Source of the DNA: Streptomyces venezuelae ATCC 10712
GTDB taxonomy: Bacteria > Actinomycetota > Actinomycetes > Streptomycetales > Streptomycetaceae
Assembly (NCBI RefSeq): GCF_008639165.1
Contig: NZ_CP029197.1
Span: 2,728,001-2,792,000, forward strand
Length of the DNA stretch: 64,000 bases
Direction: 5' to 3'
A program made the position numbers and the translations under genes. Shown here in pieces: positions 22,016-30,816 of the stretch. Numbering within the stretch: position 1 is the stretch's first letter; every line of letters starts with the position of its first letter. The notes under the pieces were generated by a model, which saw nothing but the letters and a program-made list of their open reading frames with translations, ran no database searches and was not told the origin of the DNA.

Positions 22016-24298
22016 TCATGGGCGCAGGGAGGTCATCTCCCGTCGTGTCTCGGACACCTCTTCGACGTCCGGGGTCGGTCCGGGGTTGTACGCGTCCGAC
22101 TCGCTGATGCCGAAGCGGTCGTGGAAGCGGCGCAGCGGGCCGGGGGCCCACCAGGTGAGGCGGCCGGTCAGTTTCATCACGGCGGGGACGAGGAGGCTGC
22201 GGACCACCATGGCGTCCATGAGGACGGCGAGGGCGACACCGAGGCCGAGCATCTTGGTGTTGGTGACGCGGGAGGTGCCGATGGCGACCATCACGACGGC
22301 GAGGATCACGGCGGCGGCGGTGATGAGGCCGCCGGTGTGGCGCAGGCCGAAGCGGACGGAGTGCTCGTGCTCGCCGGTGCGGTCGTACTCCTCCTTGACG
22401 CGGGAGAGCAGGAACACCCCGTAGTCCATGGAGAGTCCGAAGGCCACGCAGAACATGAGCACCGGCAGGGTCGTCTCGATGTCGCCGGTGGGGGTGAAGC
22501 CGAGGAATCCGGCCAGGTGCCCGTCCTGGAAGACCCAGACCACCGCGCCGAACATCGCGGTGAGGCTGAGGGCGTTGAGGACGACGGCCTGGACGGGGAT
22601 GAGGACGCTGCCGGTGAGCAGGAAGACCAGGAGCAGCGTGACGAGGACGATGATCGCCGCGGCCCAGGGCAGCCGTTCGGCGAGGGCGTCCTTGGAGTCG
22701 ACGAGGACGGCGGCCTGGCCGGTCACGGAGGTGTCGAACGGGGCGGGTTCGGCCCGCAGTTCGGTCACGGTCCGCTGGGCGTCGGGGCCGACGGCCTCGC
22801 CGTCGGGGACGACGGTGAAGTAGGCCCGGCCGCCGCCGGCGGTGACGGGTCCGTCGGCGCGGGCGACCCCGTCGAGGCCGGCGATCCGCTCGCGGTAGTC
22901 CGCGTACTGCGCGGGGGTGGCCGCGCCTTCGGCGAGGACGGTGATGCCGCCGCCGGGGTCGCCGGGGAAGCCGTCCCGCAGCTGGTCCTGGACGACCCGG
23001 GAGGAGGCGGTGGCGGGCAGCTGGCGGTCGTCGGCGGTGCCGAACCTCACGCCCAGGAAGGGCAGTCCGAGGAGGACGAGGCCGGCCGTGGTGAGGACGG
23101 CGAAGACGGGCGCCCTGCGCATCACGAGCGCGGTGGCCCGCCCCCAGCCGGCGCCCTCGCCGCCGGCGCCCTCGCCGCCGTCGGCCTTCCGGCCGGACGC
23201 TCGGCCGCGCCGGAGCAGGCGGCGCAGGTCGAGGGCGTTGACCCGGTCGCCGAGCAGGACGAGGGCCGCCGGGAGGAGGGTGAGCGCGGCGGTGGCGGCG
23301 AGCAGGACCACGGCTATCCCCGCGTACGCGAAGGAGCGCAGGAAGTACTGCGGGAAGACCAGCATCGCGGCCAGTGAGACGGCGACGGTCAGGGCGGAGA
23401 AGAGCACGGTCCGTCCGGCGGTGCGCAGGGTGGTGCGGACGGCGGTGTACGTGTCGGCGCCGGTGGCGAGTTCCTCGCGGTAGCGGCGGACGACGAACAG
23501 GGCGTAGTCGATGGCGAGTCCGAGCCCGAGGGCGGTCGTCAGGTTCTGCGCGAAGACGGAGACGTCGGTGAACTCGGTGATGCCGCGCAGCACGGCGTTG
23601 GTGCCGAGGATGGCGACGATGCCGACGCCGAGCGGCAGCAGGGCGGCCACCGCGCTGCCGAAGACCATGACGAGCAGGACGAGGGTGAGGGGCAGGGCGA
23701 TGAGCTCGGCCCGCAGCAGGTCCTCCTGGATGACGGTCTGCATCTCGTGGCGTACGGCGAGGCCGCCGCCCAGGGAGACCTCGACGGGGCCGTGCGTGCC
23801 CCGGTACTCGGGGGCGATCCGGTCGAGGACGGCCGCGGCGTCCTTCTCCTCGCCGGCGATCCGGGCGGCGATCACGGCCTTGCGGCCGTCCTCGGAGCGG
23901 AGCGCGGGCGAGCCGGTGGACCAGTAGGACCCGACGCCGTCGACGCCGGGCTCGGCGTCGAGCCGCTCGGCGAGCTTCCGGGCCTGGGCGGCGACCGCCG
24001 GGGCGTCCGCCCCGGCCGCTCCGGCGTCGACGAGCAGGATCAGGTTCGGCTGGGAGCCGGGGAACTGCCGGGCGAGCGCCTCGGTCGCGTACGTGGACTC
24101 GGCGGCCGGGTCCTCCCAGCCGCCGCTGCCCATCCGGTCCGCGACCCCGCCGCCGGCCAGGACGGCGAGGGCGGTGAGGACGAGGGCGACGAGCAGGGTG
24201 AGGCGGGGGCGGGCGGTCACGAACCGCGTCCAGCCGCCGGAGCCCGCCCGCTGGGCGGTGGCTCCCCCTCCGGGTGCTGATTTCTTGACTTCGGCCAT
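22016..24298 (-). CDS. MMPL/RND-family transporter
   Basis: 760-residue MMPL (mycobacterial membrane protein large) transporter, with two repeats each of a helix, a large periplasm-side loop and five helices. Blocks include the N-terminal TRFVTARPRLTLLVALVLTALAV helix, the GLAIDYALFVVRRYREEL motif and its second-half counterpart FGLSMDYGVFLLSRVKEEYD, whose Asp-Tyr pairs are the proton relay. A Gly-rich cytosolic loop of about 35 residues separates the halves. Such proteins export lipids, polyketides or drugs with proton motive force. It is divergent from a TetR regulator, with repeated operator half-sites between, so it is very probably repressed by that TetR. Confidence 0.92.
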   Translation of the reverse strand: MAEVKKSAPGGGATAQRAGSGGWTRFVTARPRLTLLVALVLTALAVLAGGGVADRMGSGGWEDPAAESTYATEALARQFPGSQPNLILLVDAGAAGADAPAVAAQARKLAERLDAEPGVDGVGSYWSTGSPALRSEDGRKAVIAARIAGEEKDAAAVLDRIAPEYRGTHGPVEVSLGGGLAVRHEMQTVIQEDLLRAELIALPLTLVLLVMVFGSAVAALLPLGVGIVAILGTNAVLRGITEFTDVSVFAQNLTTALGLGLAIDYALFVVRRYREELATGADTYTAVRTTLRTAGRTVLFSALTVAVSLAAMLVFPQYFLRSFAYAGIAVVLLAATAALTLLPAALVLLGDRVNALDLRRLLRRGRASGRKADGGEGAGGEGAGWGRATALVMRRAPVFAVLTTAGLVLLGLPFLGVRFGTADDRQLPATASSRVVQDQLRDGFPGDPGGGITVLAEGAATPAQYADYRERIAGLDGVARADGPVTAGGGRAYFTVVPDGEAVGPDAQRTVTELRAEPAPFDTSVTGQAAVLVDSKDALAERLPWAAAIIVLVTLLLVFLLTGSVLIPVQAVVLNALSLTAMFGAVVWVFQDGHLAGFLGFTPTGDIETTLPVLMFCVAFGLSMDYGVFLLSRVKEEYDRTGEHEHSVRFGLRHTGGLITAAAVILAVVMVAIGTSRVTNTKMLGLGVALAVLMDAMVVRSLLVPAVMKLTGRLTWWAPGPLRRFHDRFGISESDAYNPGPTPDVEEVSETRREMTSLRP

Positions 24299-24376
24299 GA
24301 CGAGGTGTCCCCTTCACCTGACCCCTGTGCGTGCTTCCCGGCAGGTCACATGGGTCGCCCATTGCCATAAACTGGC

Positions 24377-24400
24377 AAACACGAGTGATCACTCGCGTTT
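24377..24400. promoter_or_regulatory. TetR operator between MMPL and tetR genes
   Basis: 24-base palindrome with one mismatch: arms AAACACGAGTGA and TCACTCGCGTTT. A further half-site, CTCGTGTTTG at 24421-24430, is the exact reverse complement of CAAACACGAG at 24376-24385. Position and symmetry fit a TetR dimer pair controlling both divergent genes. Confidence 0.75.
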
Positions 24401-24461
24401 CTCAAGAATGCGAGCGACCTCTCGTGTTTGTCAAACGTGTCGAGGAGAGTCGGGAACAGCC

Positions 24462-25184
24462 ATGTCCGACGACAGGTCAGCCGTCAGGTCCGATGACCGG
24501 CCCGAGGAGCCGAAGCCGCCCCGCCGCCAGGCACGCGGCGAGCGGCGCATCACCCAGCTGCTCCAGGCCGCCGCGAAGGTCTTCTGCGCCAACGGCTACA
24601 CGGCGTCCAGCACCAACGCGATCGCCCGCGAGGCGCACGTCTCGCCCGGCACCCTCTACCAGTACTTCCCGAACAAGGAAGCCATCGCGATCGAGCTCGG
24701 CGAGCGCCTGCTGCACGAGATGCGGGAGGCCCACGGCCAGGCGTTCACCCCGGCGAACCTCTCCCTGCCGCTGCCCGGGCTGCTGGACGCCGTGGTCGAC
24801 CCGATGATCGAGTTCAACTGCGCCAACCCGGCCTTCCTCGCCCTGATGCACGGCTCCGACGTCCCCGGCCGGATCGCGGAGGAGCACGACGAACTGCACG
24901 CGACCCTCCTCACCCGCGTGCAGGAGGTGATCGCCCACTACGCGCCCACACTTCCCCCCGAGGACCGCCTCCGGACCGCGAACATGACCTTCGCCGCCTT
25001 CAAGGGGGGCCTCGACCTCGTCCTCGCCGCACCCGAGGGGGCCGAACGGGACGCCATGGTGGCCGAGTTGAAGACGCTCCTGCTGCGCTACCTGTCCCCG
25101 CTGGTCGAGGAGTCACCGGCCGGCGGACCCCCGGCCGCAGGACCCCCGGCCGGACGGCCGGTCACCACGACTCCGAGCCGCTGA
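24462..25184 (+). CDS. TetR/AcrR-family repressor
   Basis: 240-residue TetR protein. The HTH lies near residues 25-70: RITQLLQAAAKVFCANGYTASSTNAIAREAHVSPGTLYQYFPNKEAI matches the family closely. The C-terminal ligand domain (about 80-210) is variable, with a hydrophobic core and a PAG-rich tail. Divergent placement from the MMPL gene, with palindromic half-sites in between, indicates a local efflux repressor that probably autoregulates. The ATG was chosen because it lies just after the operator and gives the usual 20-25 residue lead before the HTH. Its 3' end overlaps the convergent antiporter gene by 23 bases. The inducer is unknown. Confidence 0.92.
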   Translation: MSDDRSAVRSDDRPEEPKPPRRQARGERRITQLLQAAAKVFCANGYTASSTNAIAREAHVSPGTLYQYFPNKEAIAIELGERLLHEMREAHGQAFTPANLSLPLPGLLDAVVDPMIEFNCANPAFLALMHGSDVPGRIAEEHDELHATLLTRVQEVIAHYAPTLPPEDRLRTANMTFAAFKGGLDLVLAAPEGAERDAMVAELKTLLLRYLSPLVEESPAGGPPAAGPPAGRPVTTTPSR

Positions 25185-26370
25185 GCTCCTCGGACGGCCG
25201 CGCCTTCGCCCCCGACCGCGACTTCAGCGCGATCAGCGGGAAGACGAGGACGGACACCATGGCCGCCCCGACGAGCGCCGCGGCCTCCCCCGCCGTCATC
25301 GCCTTGTCGTCCACGCCGATGGTGGTGATCGCGACGACCAGCGGCAGCGCCGTGGAGCCGTAGAGCACGAGCGCGCCCCGGTCCCCGCGGCCGAGGTCGC
25401 GCGGCGCGAGGAACCAGATCGGCCCGCCGCGCACCACCAGGAAGAGCAGCAGGAAGACCGGCAGCAGGACCAGGGTCCTGCCCCCTTCGAGGAGCGAGTC
25501 CAGGTCGAACTCGATCCCGGTGACCACGAAGAAGACCGGGACGAGGAAGCCGAAGCCGACGCCCTCGATCTTCTCCAGGATCCGCGGCCCCGACTCGGGC
25601 GCGGCCCCGGTGAGGACCAGCCGGGTGATGAGCCCGGCGGCGAAGGCGCCGAGGAGGATGTCGAGGCCGAGGGCCTGCGAGGCGCCCAGCATGAGGGCGA
25701 GCAGCAGGAAGACGAACCGCACCGCGAACTGCCCGCTGCTGTGCAGGGTCTTGGCGATGATCCGGGAGAACCACGGCGGGCGCGGCCGGAGCGCCCAGAA
25801 CACCGCGCCGGCGGTGAGCGCGGCGAAGACCGCGAGGAGCACGGTCGACTCGCCCGCGCCGCGCCCGCTGAGCAGCAGGGCCATCGCGATGATCGGGCCG
25901 AACTCGCCGACCGCGCCGAAGGCCATGACGACCGATCCGAACCGTCCGTGGAGGTCGCCCTCGTCCCTGAGGACGGGCAGCACGGTGCCGAGCGCGGTGC
26001 TGGTGAGGGCGACTCCGACGAAGACGCCCTTGGTCCAGCCGCCGGCGAGCAGGACGCCGGTGCCGAGGCCGAGCACGAGGGCGATCAGCCAGGCCCGGAC
26101 GGAGCGGTTGAGGGTGTCGCCGCGGATCTTGCCGAACTCGATCTCGTACCCCGCGAGGAAGATCAGCATGGTGAGGCCGAGCTGCGAGAGGCCGTCGATC
26201 AGCGCGTCGGAGCGGGCCCAGTCCAGGACGTCGGGGCCGACGACGATGCCCAGCAGGATCTCGAAGATGACGAGGGGGACGGGGAGCCACCGTCCGGCCA
26301 GGTAGGCGAGCAGGGGGGCCAGGACGGCGATCGTCATGATCAGGATGAGCGTGATCCCCGAATGCGACAT
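25162..26370 (-). CDS. CPA2-type cation/proton antiporter
   Basis: 402-residue integral membrane protein of the Kef/NapA-like CPA2 family, about 12 helices. Recognisable features are FEILLGIVVGP in helix 2, the MLIFLAGYEIEF segment, ALTSTALGTVLPVL, and FFVVTGIEFDLDSL in the second half. It lacks the cytosolic TrkA-N (RCK) domain found in KefB/C, ending in a short basic tail, so it is likely an ungated Na+ or K+/H+ exchanger. The gene is divergent from copZ. Upstream ribosome site is weak. Confidence 0.88.
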   Translation of the reverse strand: MSHSGITLILIMTIAVLAPLLAYLAGRWLPVPLVIFEILLGIVVGPDVLDWARSDALIDGLSQLGLTMLIFLAGYEIEFGKIRGDTLNRSVRAWLIALVLGLGTGVLLAGGWTKGVFVGVALTSTALGTVLPVLRDEGDLHGRFGSVVMAFGAVGEFGPIIAMALLLSGRGAGESTVLLAVFAALTAGAVFWALRPRPPWFSRIIAKTLHSSGQFAVRFVFLLLALMLGASQALGLDILLGAFAAGLITRLVLTGAAPESGPRILEKIEGVGFGFLVPVFFVVTGIEFDLDSLLEGGRTLVLLPVFLLLFLVVRGGPIWFLAPRDLGRGDRGALVLYGSTALPLVVAITTIGVDDKAMTAGEAAALVGAAMVSVLVFPLIALKSRSGAKARPSEELSGSESW

Positions 26371-26436
26371 ATCGGGTGTTTACCATGGCTTCCGACGGGG
26401 CGCCGGGTCGCACACGACGTCAGCGCGACTGGATTA

Positions 26437-26453
26437 ATACCCCCCAGGGGTAT
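26437..26453. promoter_or_regulatory. CsoR-type copper operator
   Basis: ATACCCC, three bases, GGGGTAT. This matches the G-tract pseudo-palindrome bound by CsoR copper repressors, about 45 bases upstream of the copZ start. csoR itself is not in the window. Confidence 0.8.
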
Positions 26454-26497
26454 AACCTCGATAGCGTACGACCCTGAACCCCCAGGAGGAGAGCGCC

Positions 26498-26722
26498 ATG
26501 TCCGCAGAGACGAAGACCGAACTCACCACCGTCTACCAGGTCAAGGGCATGACCTGCGGCCACTGCGAGGGCGCGGTCTCGAGCGAGATCTCCGAGATCC
26601 CCGGCGTCTCCGCGGTCACGGCCGTCGCCAAGACCGGCGAGGTCACCGTCGTCTCCGACGCCCCCCTCGACCGCGAGGCCGTCGCCGCCGCCGTGGACGA
26701 GGCCGGCTACGAGCTGGTCTGA
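26498..26722 (+). CDS. copZ: Copper chaperone CopZ
   Basis: 74-residue heavy-metal-associated domain protein, the soluble Cu(I) carrier that delivers copper to CopA. The GMTCGHCEG motif (MxCxxC) is present near residues 17-25. The rest follows the beta-alpha-beta-beta-alpha-beta ferredoxin-like fold, ending in AVDEAGYELV as usual. GGAGGA precedes the ATG. It lies directly downstream of a CsoR-type box and 70 bases upstream of copA, with a hairpin between. Function is secure. Confidence 0.95.
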   Translation: MSAETKTELTTVYQVKGMTCGHCEGAVSSEISEIPGVSAVTAVAKTGEVTVVSDAPLDREAVAAAVDEAGYELV

Positions 26723-26742
26723 CCGCCTCCCGGACAAGCCGC

Positions 26743-26775
26743 GCAGGGCCGTACCGTTACCTGGTACGGCCCTGC
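26743..26775 (+). terminator. Hairpin between copZ and copA
   Basis: Perfect 13-base stem (GCAGGGCCGTACC with its complement) and seven-base loop, ending 17 bases before the copA ATG. No T-run follows. Acts as terminator or attenuator, or stabilises the copZ mRNA end. Confidence 0.7.
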
Positions 26776-26792
26776 TCCCGTTGGGAAACCCC

Positions 26793-29003
26793 ATGCCAAG
26801 CACCACGGTCACCGAGCTGACGATCGGCGGAATGACCTGCGCCTCCTGCGCCGCCCGCATCGAGAAGAAGCTCAACCGGCTGGACGGCGTCACCGCCACC
26901 GTCAACTACGCCACCGAGAAGGCGCACGTCGAGCACACGCCGGACGTCGACGTCGACGCGCTGATCGCCACCGTCGTGAAGACCGGCTACACCGCGGACG
27001 TACCCCTGCCACCGGCACCGGAGCAGCAGGAAGAGGCGGCACAGGACCCCGAGCTCGCCGCCCTCCGGCAGCGGCTCACCGTCTCCGCGCTCCTCGCCGC
27101 GCCCGTCGTCCTGCTCGCCATGGTCCCGAGCCTCCAGTTCGACAACTGGCAGTGGCTCTCCCTCACCCTCGCCGCTCCCGTCGTCGTCTGGGGCGGACTG
27201 CCCTTCCACCGGGCCACCTGGACCAACCTCCGGCACGGCGCCGCCACCATGGACACCCTCGTCTCGGTCGGCACCCTCGCCGCCTTCGGCTGGTCGCTCT
27301 GGGCACTCTTCCTCGGCGACGCCGGCATGCCCGGCATGCGGCACGGCTTCGACCTGACCGTCGACCGCTCCGCCGCCTCCTCCGCGATCTACCTGGAGGT
27401 CGCCGCCGGAGTCGTCACCTTCATCCTCCTCGGCCGCTACCTGGAGGCCCGCGCCAAGCGCAAGGCCGGCACCGCCCTGCGGGCCCTGATGGAACTCGGC
27501 GCCAAGGACGTGGCCGTGCTGCGCGCGGGGACGGAGGTACGGGTCCCGGTCACCGCCCTGCGGACCGGCGACCTCTTCGTCGTACGGCCCGGGGAGAAGA
27601 TCGCCACCGACGGCACCGTCACCGAGGGCGCCTCCGCCGTCGACGCCTCCCTGCTCACCGGCGAATCCCTGCCGCTCGACGTCACCGAGGGCAGCCCCGT
27701 CACCGGCGGCTGCGTCAACGTCTCCGGCCGGCTCGTCGTCCGCGCCACCCGCGTCGGCGCCGACACCCGGCTCGCCCGGATGGCCAAGCTCGTCGAGGAC
27801 GCCCAGAACGGCAAGGCCGACGTGCAGCGGCTCGCCGACCGGATCTCCGCCGTCTTCGTGCCCGTCGTCCTGCTCCTCGCGCTCGGCACCCTCGTCACCT
27901 GGCTGCTGCTCACCGACGACCCGACGGCCTCCTTCACCGCCGCCGTCGCCGTCCTGATCATCGCCTGCCCCTGCGCCCTGGGCCTCGCCACCCCCACCGC
28001 CCTCATGGTCGGCACCGGCCGCGGCGCCCAGCTCGGCATCCTCATCAAGGGACCCGAGGTCCTGGAGTCCACCCGCCGCGTCGACACCGTCGTCCTCGAC
28101 AAGACGGGGACGGTCACCACCGGCCGGATGCGACTGGCCGGTGTGCGGGTGTACGGCGGGAAGTACGGCACCGACGCCACCGACGAGACCGAACTGCTCC
28201 GGCTGGCCGGAGCCCTGGAGCACTCCTCCGAACACCCGGTGGCCCGCGCCGTCGCTACCGCCGCCGCCGCGCGCTGCGGGGAACTCCCCGTACCCAAGAC
28301 CTTCGAGAACGTCCCCGGACTCGGCGTACGCGGCTCGGTCGACGGCCACCTCGTCCTCGTCGGCCGCGCGGCACTGCTCACCACGGAGGGCGTCACCGTG
28401 CCGGCGGGGGCGGAGCCCGGCGCCGTCCACGTCGCCTGGGACGGCGTCGCCCGCGGCACCCTGACCGTCCGGGACACCGTCAAGGACACCAGCGCGGAGG
28501 CCGTCACCCGGCTGCGCGCCCTGGGACTGCGCCCGGTCCTCCTCACCGGCGACCACCGGGCGGAGGCGGAGGCCGTCGCGGCGGAGGTCGGCATCGACGA
28601 GGTGATCGCGGAGGTCCTCCCTGAGGAGAAGGCCGAAGTGGTCCGGCGGCTCCAGGCGGAGGGCCGGACGGTCGCGATGGTCGGCGACGGGGTGAACGAC
28701 GCGGCCGCGCTCGCGACGGCGGACCTGGGCCTGGCGATGGGGACGGGCACGGACGCGGCGATCGAGGCGAGCGATCTGACCCTGGTACGGGGCGACCTGC
28801 GGGTCGCGGCCGACGCCATCCGGCTCGCCCGCCGCACCCTGGCGACGATCAAGGGCAACCTCGGCTGGGCCTTCGGCTACAACCTGGCGGCCCTGCCGCT
28901 GGCGGCGGCCGGATTCCTCAACCCGATGATCGCCGGACTCGCCATGGCCTTTTCGTCCGTCTTCGTCGTATCCAACAGCCTTCGTCTGCGGCGCTTCACG
29001 TGA
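26793..29003 (+). CDS. copA: Copper-exporting P1B-type ATPase CopA
   Basis: 736-residue Cu(I) efflux ATPase. One N-terminal heavy-metal domain with GMTCASCAAR (residues about 13-22) is followed by eight membrane helices, the actuator motif TGES, the CPC copper motif in IIACPCALGLATP, the phosphorylation site DKTGTVTTG, SEHPVARAV (the HP locus) and the hinge motif GDGVND. All key residues are present. The ATG was preferred to a TTG four codons upstream. Pairs with copZ under the CsoR-type box, but its expression must pass the hairpin at 26743-26775, so copA may be made at lower levels than copZ. Confidence 0.95.
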   Translation: MPSTTVTELTIGGMTCASCAARIEKKLNRLDGVTATVNYATEKAHVEHTPDVDVDALIATVVKTGYTADVPLPPAPEQQEEAAQDPELAALRQRLTVSALLAAPVVLLAMVPSLQFDNWQWLSLTLAAPVVVWGGLPFHRATWTNLRHGAATMDTLVSVGTLAAFGWSLWALFLGDAGMPGMRHGFDLTVDRSAASSAIYLEVAAGVVTFILLGRYLEARAKRKAGTALRALMELGAKDVAVLRAGTEVRVPVTALRTGDLFVVRPGEKIATDGTVTEGASAVDASLLTGESLPLDVTEGSPVTGGCVNVSGRLVVRATRVGADTRLARMAKLVEDAQNGKADVQRLADRISAVFVPVVLLLALGTLVTWLLLTDDPTASFTAAVAVLIIACPCALGLATPTALMVGTGRGAQLGILIKGPEVLESTRRVDTVVLDKTGTVTTGRMRLAGVRVYGGKYGTDATDETELLRLAGALEHSSEHPVARAVATAAAARCGELPVPKTFENVPGLGVRGSVDGHLVLVGRAALLTTEGVTVPAGAEPGAVHVAWDGVARGTLTVRDTVKDTSAEAVTRLRALGLRPVLLTGDHRAEAEAVAAEVGIDEVIAEVLPEEKAEVVRRLQAEGRTVAMVGDGVNDAAALATADLGLAMGTGTDAAIEASDLTLVRGDLRVAADAIRLARRTLATIKGNLGWAFGYNLAALPLAAAGFLNPMIAGLAMAFSSVFVVSNSLRLRRFT

Positions 29004-29111
29004 ATTCACCTACACGTGACGCACAGGACCTTCACAAGGAGACCTAGATCACAGATATTGGGGGGTAACCATCTGGGCTGTTCGCGAGTCTAAGTGGGCG
29101 ATGCCGAGAAC

Positions 29112-29157
29112 GTCTTGGGGGACGTTCATGGAATGTCTTGGGGGACGTTCCTAGGCA
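29112..29157. repeat. 23-bp tandem direct repeat
   Basis: Two copies of GTCTTGGGGGACGTTC (29112-29127 and 29135-29150), starting 23 bases apart. The bases after the core are ATGGAAT in the first and CTAGGCA in the second. Possible binding sites for a dimeric or tandem-binding regulator. Confidence 0.6.
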
Positions 29158-29307
29158 AGCGTTGGCCGGGGCACGTGCACCGGGGAGCTTTGAGCGGCCC
29201 TCCCGTACGTACCCCGGCAGACCGCGCAGCGCCCGACCCGCGTAGCTTCTGCCGACACCGCAGACGCCCGGCCCGGATCCCGTGGGGGGAATCCGCACCG
29301 GGACATG

Positions 29308-29369
29308 GGAAGCGCCCCGCTCGTCGACCCGTGGGGGGATCGACGACGCGGGGCGCTTCCTCTTTTTTT
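29308..29369 (+). terminator. Rho-independent terminator with T-run
   Basis: Stem of 13 bases (GGAAGCGCCCCGC with complement), continued by seven more pairs after a single-base bulge, then a nine-base run TCTTTTTTT. Textbook intrinsic terminators with T-runs are uncommon in Streptomyces, which makes this one notable. Plus-strand orientation. Confidence 0.8.
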
Positions 29370-29399
29370 CAAGGCTCGGTTCGCCTCCGGGGCGCTGGA

Positions 29400-29473
29400 G
29401 CCTGTGGGGGCACGGCGATCGTGCTCGACCCTCCTTCGTCGGGCCTCCGCGCGTTCGCCGCGCCCCCACAGGC
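29400..29473. repeat. Long-range inverted repeat downstream of citrate synthase
   Basis: GCCTGTGGGGGC pairs perfectly with GCCCCCACAGGC across a 50-base interior that itself can form smaller hairpins (for example GCACG/CGTGC). Could be a minus-strand terminator for citrate synthase or a dispersed palindromic element. Confidence 0.5.
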
Positions 29474-29526
29474 GCGCCCCTTCGGCTCACTCGCCGCTAC
29501 GGGGCGCCGGCCCTCATGGCGTACTG

Positions 29527-30816
29527 CTAGCGCGCCTCGACCGGGACGAAGTCGCGGAGGACCTCGCCGGTGTAGATCTGGCGCGGGCGGCCGATGCGGG
29601 AGCCCGGCTCCTTGATCATCTCGTGCCACTGGGCGATCCAGCCGGGGAGCCGGCCGAGCGCGAAGAGGACGGTGAACATCTCGGTCGGGAAGCCCATCGC
29701 GCGGTAGATGAGGCCCGTGTAGAAGTCCACGTTCGGGTAGAGGTTGCGCGAGACGAAGTACTCGTCGGAGAGCGCGTGCTCCTCCAGCTTGAGCGCGATG
29801 TCCAGGAGCTCGTCGGACTTGCCGAGGGCCGAGAGGACGTCGTGCGCCGCCGCCTTGATGATCTTGGCGCGCGGGTCGAAGGACTTGTACACCCGGTGGC
29901 CGAAGCCCATCAGGCGGACGCCGTCCTCCTTGTTCTTCACCTTGCGGATGAAGGAGTCGACATCGCCGCCGTTGGCCTGGATGCCTTCCAGCATCTCCAG
30001 GACCGACTGGTTGGCGCCACCGTGCAGGGGGCCCCACAGGGCCGAGATGCCGGCGGAGATCGAGGCGAACATGTTGGCCTGCGAGGAGCCGACCAGACGC
30101 ACGGTGGAGGTCGAGCAGTTCTGCTCGTGGTCCGCGTGCAGGATCAGCAGCTTGTCGAGCGCGGAGACGACGACCGGGTCCAGGTCGTACTCCTGCGCCG
30201 GGACCGAGAAGGTCATGCGCAGGAAGTTCTCGACGTACCCGAGGTCGTTGCGCGGGTAGACGAAGGGGTGACCGATCGACTTCTTGTACGCGTACGCCGC
30301 GATCGTCGGCAGCTTGGCGAGCAGCCGGATCGTGGAGAGGTGACGCTGCTGCTCGTCGAACGGGTTGTGGCTGTCCTGGTAGAAGGTGGACAGCGCGGAG
30401 ACCACCGAGGACAGCATCGCCATCGGGTGGGCGTCCCGCGGGAAACCGCGGAAGAAGTTCTTGACGTCCTCGTGGACCAGCGTGTGCTGCGTGATCTCGT
30501 TCTTGAAGGTCGCCAGCTCGTCGACCTTGGGAAGCTCGCCGTTGATCAGCAGGTACGCCACCTCAAGGAAGGTGGAGCGCTCGGCCAGCTGCTCGATGGG
30601 GTAGCCGCGGTACCGCAGAATCCCCTGCTCACCGTCGAGGTAGGTGATCGCGGATTTATAGGCGGCGGTGTTGCCGTATCCGCTGTCCAGGGTGACCAGA
30701 CCGGTCTGGGCTCGGAGTTTCCCGATGTCGAAGCCCTTGTCGCCGACGGTGCTCTCGACCACCGGGTAGGTGTATTCACCGTCCGCGTACCGCAGTACTA
30801 CAGAGTTGTCGCTCAC
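29527..30816 (-). CDS. citA: Citrate synthase
   Basis: 429-residue type II citrate synthase, condensing oxaloacetate and acetyl-CoA at the entry to the TCA cycle. The catalytic residues are visible: His in LHADHEQNCST, His in WGPLHGGANQ and Asp in YPNVDFYTGL, plus the MGFGHRVYKSFDPRA block. The GTG was chosen because VSDNSVVLRY matches the N-terminus I remember for the S. coelicolor enzyme, and GAGGGA lies just upstream; the frame remains open 19 codons further up. Stand-alone gene. Confidence 0.96.
   Translation of the reverse strand: MSDNSVVLRYADGEYTYPVVESTVGDKGFDIGKLRAQTGLVTLDSGYGNTAAYKSAITYLDGEQGILRYRGYPIEQLAERSTFLEVAYLLINGELPKVDELATFKNEITQHTLVHEDVKNFFRGFPRDAHPMAMLSSVVSALSTFYQDSHNPFDEQQRHLSTIRLLAKLPTIAAYAYKKSIGHPFVYPRNDLGYVENFLRMTFSVPAQEYDLDPVVVSALDKLLILHADHEQNCSTSTVRLVGSSQANMFASISAGISALWGPLHGGANQSVLEMLEGIQANGGDVDSFIRKVKNKEDGVRLMGFGHRVYKSFDPRAKIIKAAAHDVLSALGKSDELLDIALKLEEHALSDEYFVSRNLYPNVDFYTGLIYRAMGFPTEMFTVLFALGRLPGWIAQWHEMIKEPGSRIGRPRQIYTGEVLRDFVPVEAR

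Larger units (their letters stand above)
29004..29526. other. Structured non-coding region between copA and citrate synthase
   Basis: 523 bases without a convincing gene. It holds a 23-bp tandem direct repeat (29112-29150), a long hairpin followed by a T-run (29308-29369) and a 12-base inverted repeat enclosing 50 bases (29400-29473). The T-run orientation implies a plus-strand transcript ending here that may not be the copA mRNA. The last part also serves as the 3' region of citrate synthase on the other strand. Confidence 0.6.

Noticed and set aside
29094..29526. Small protein gene in the copA-citrate synthase gap
   Set aside because: The open frames run through the repeats and the terminator hairpin, lack convincing ribosome sites and have no recognisable motif. 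A very short peptide cannot be excluded.
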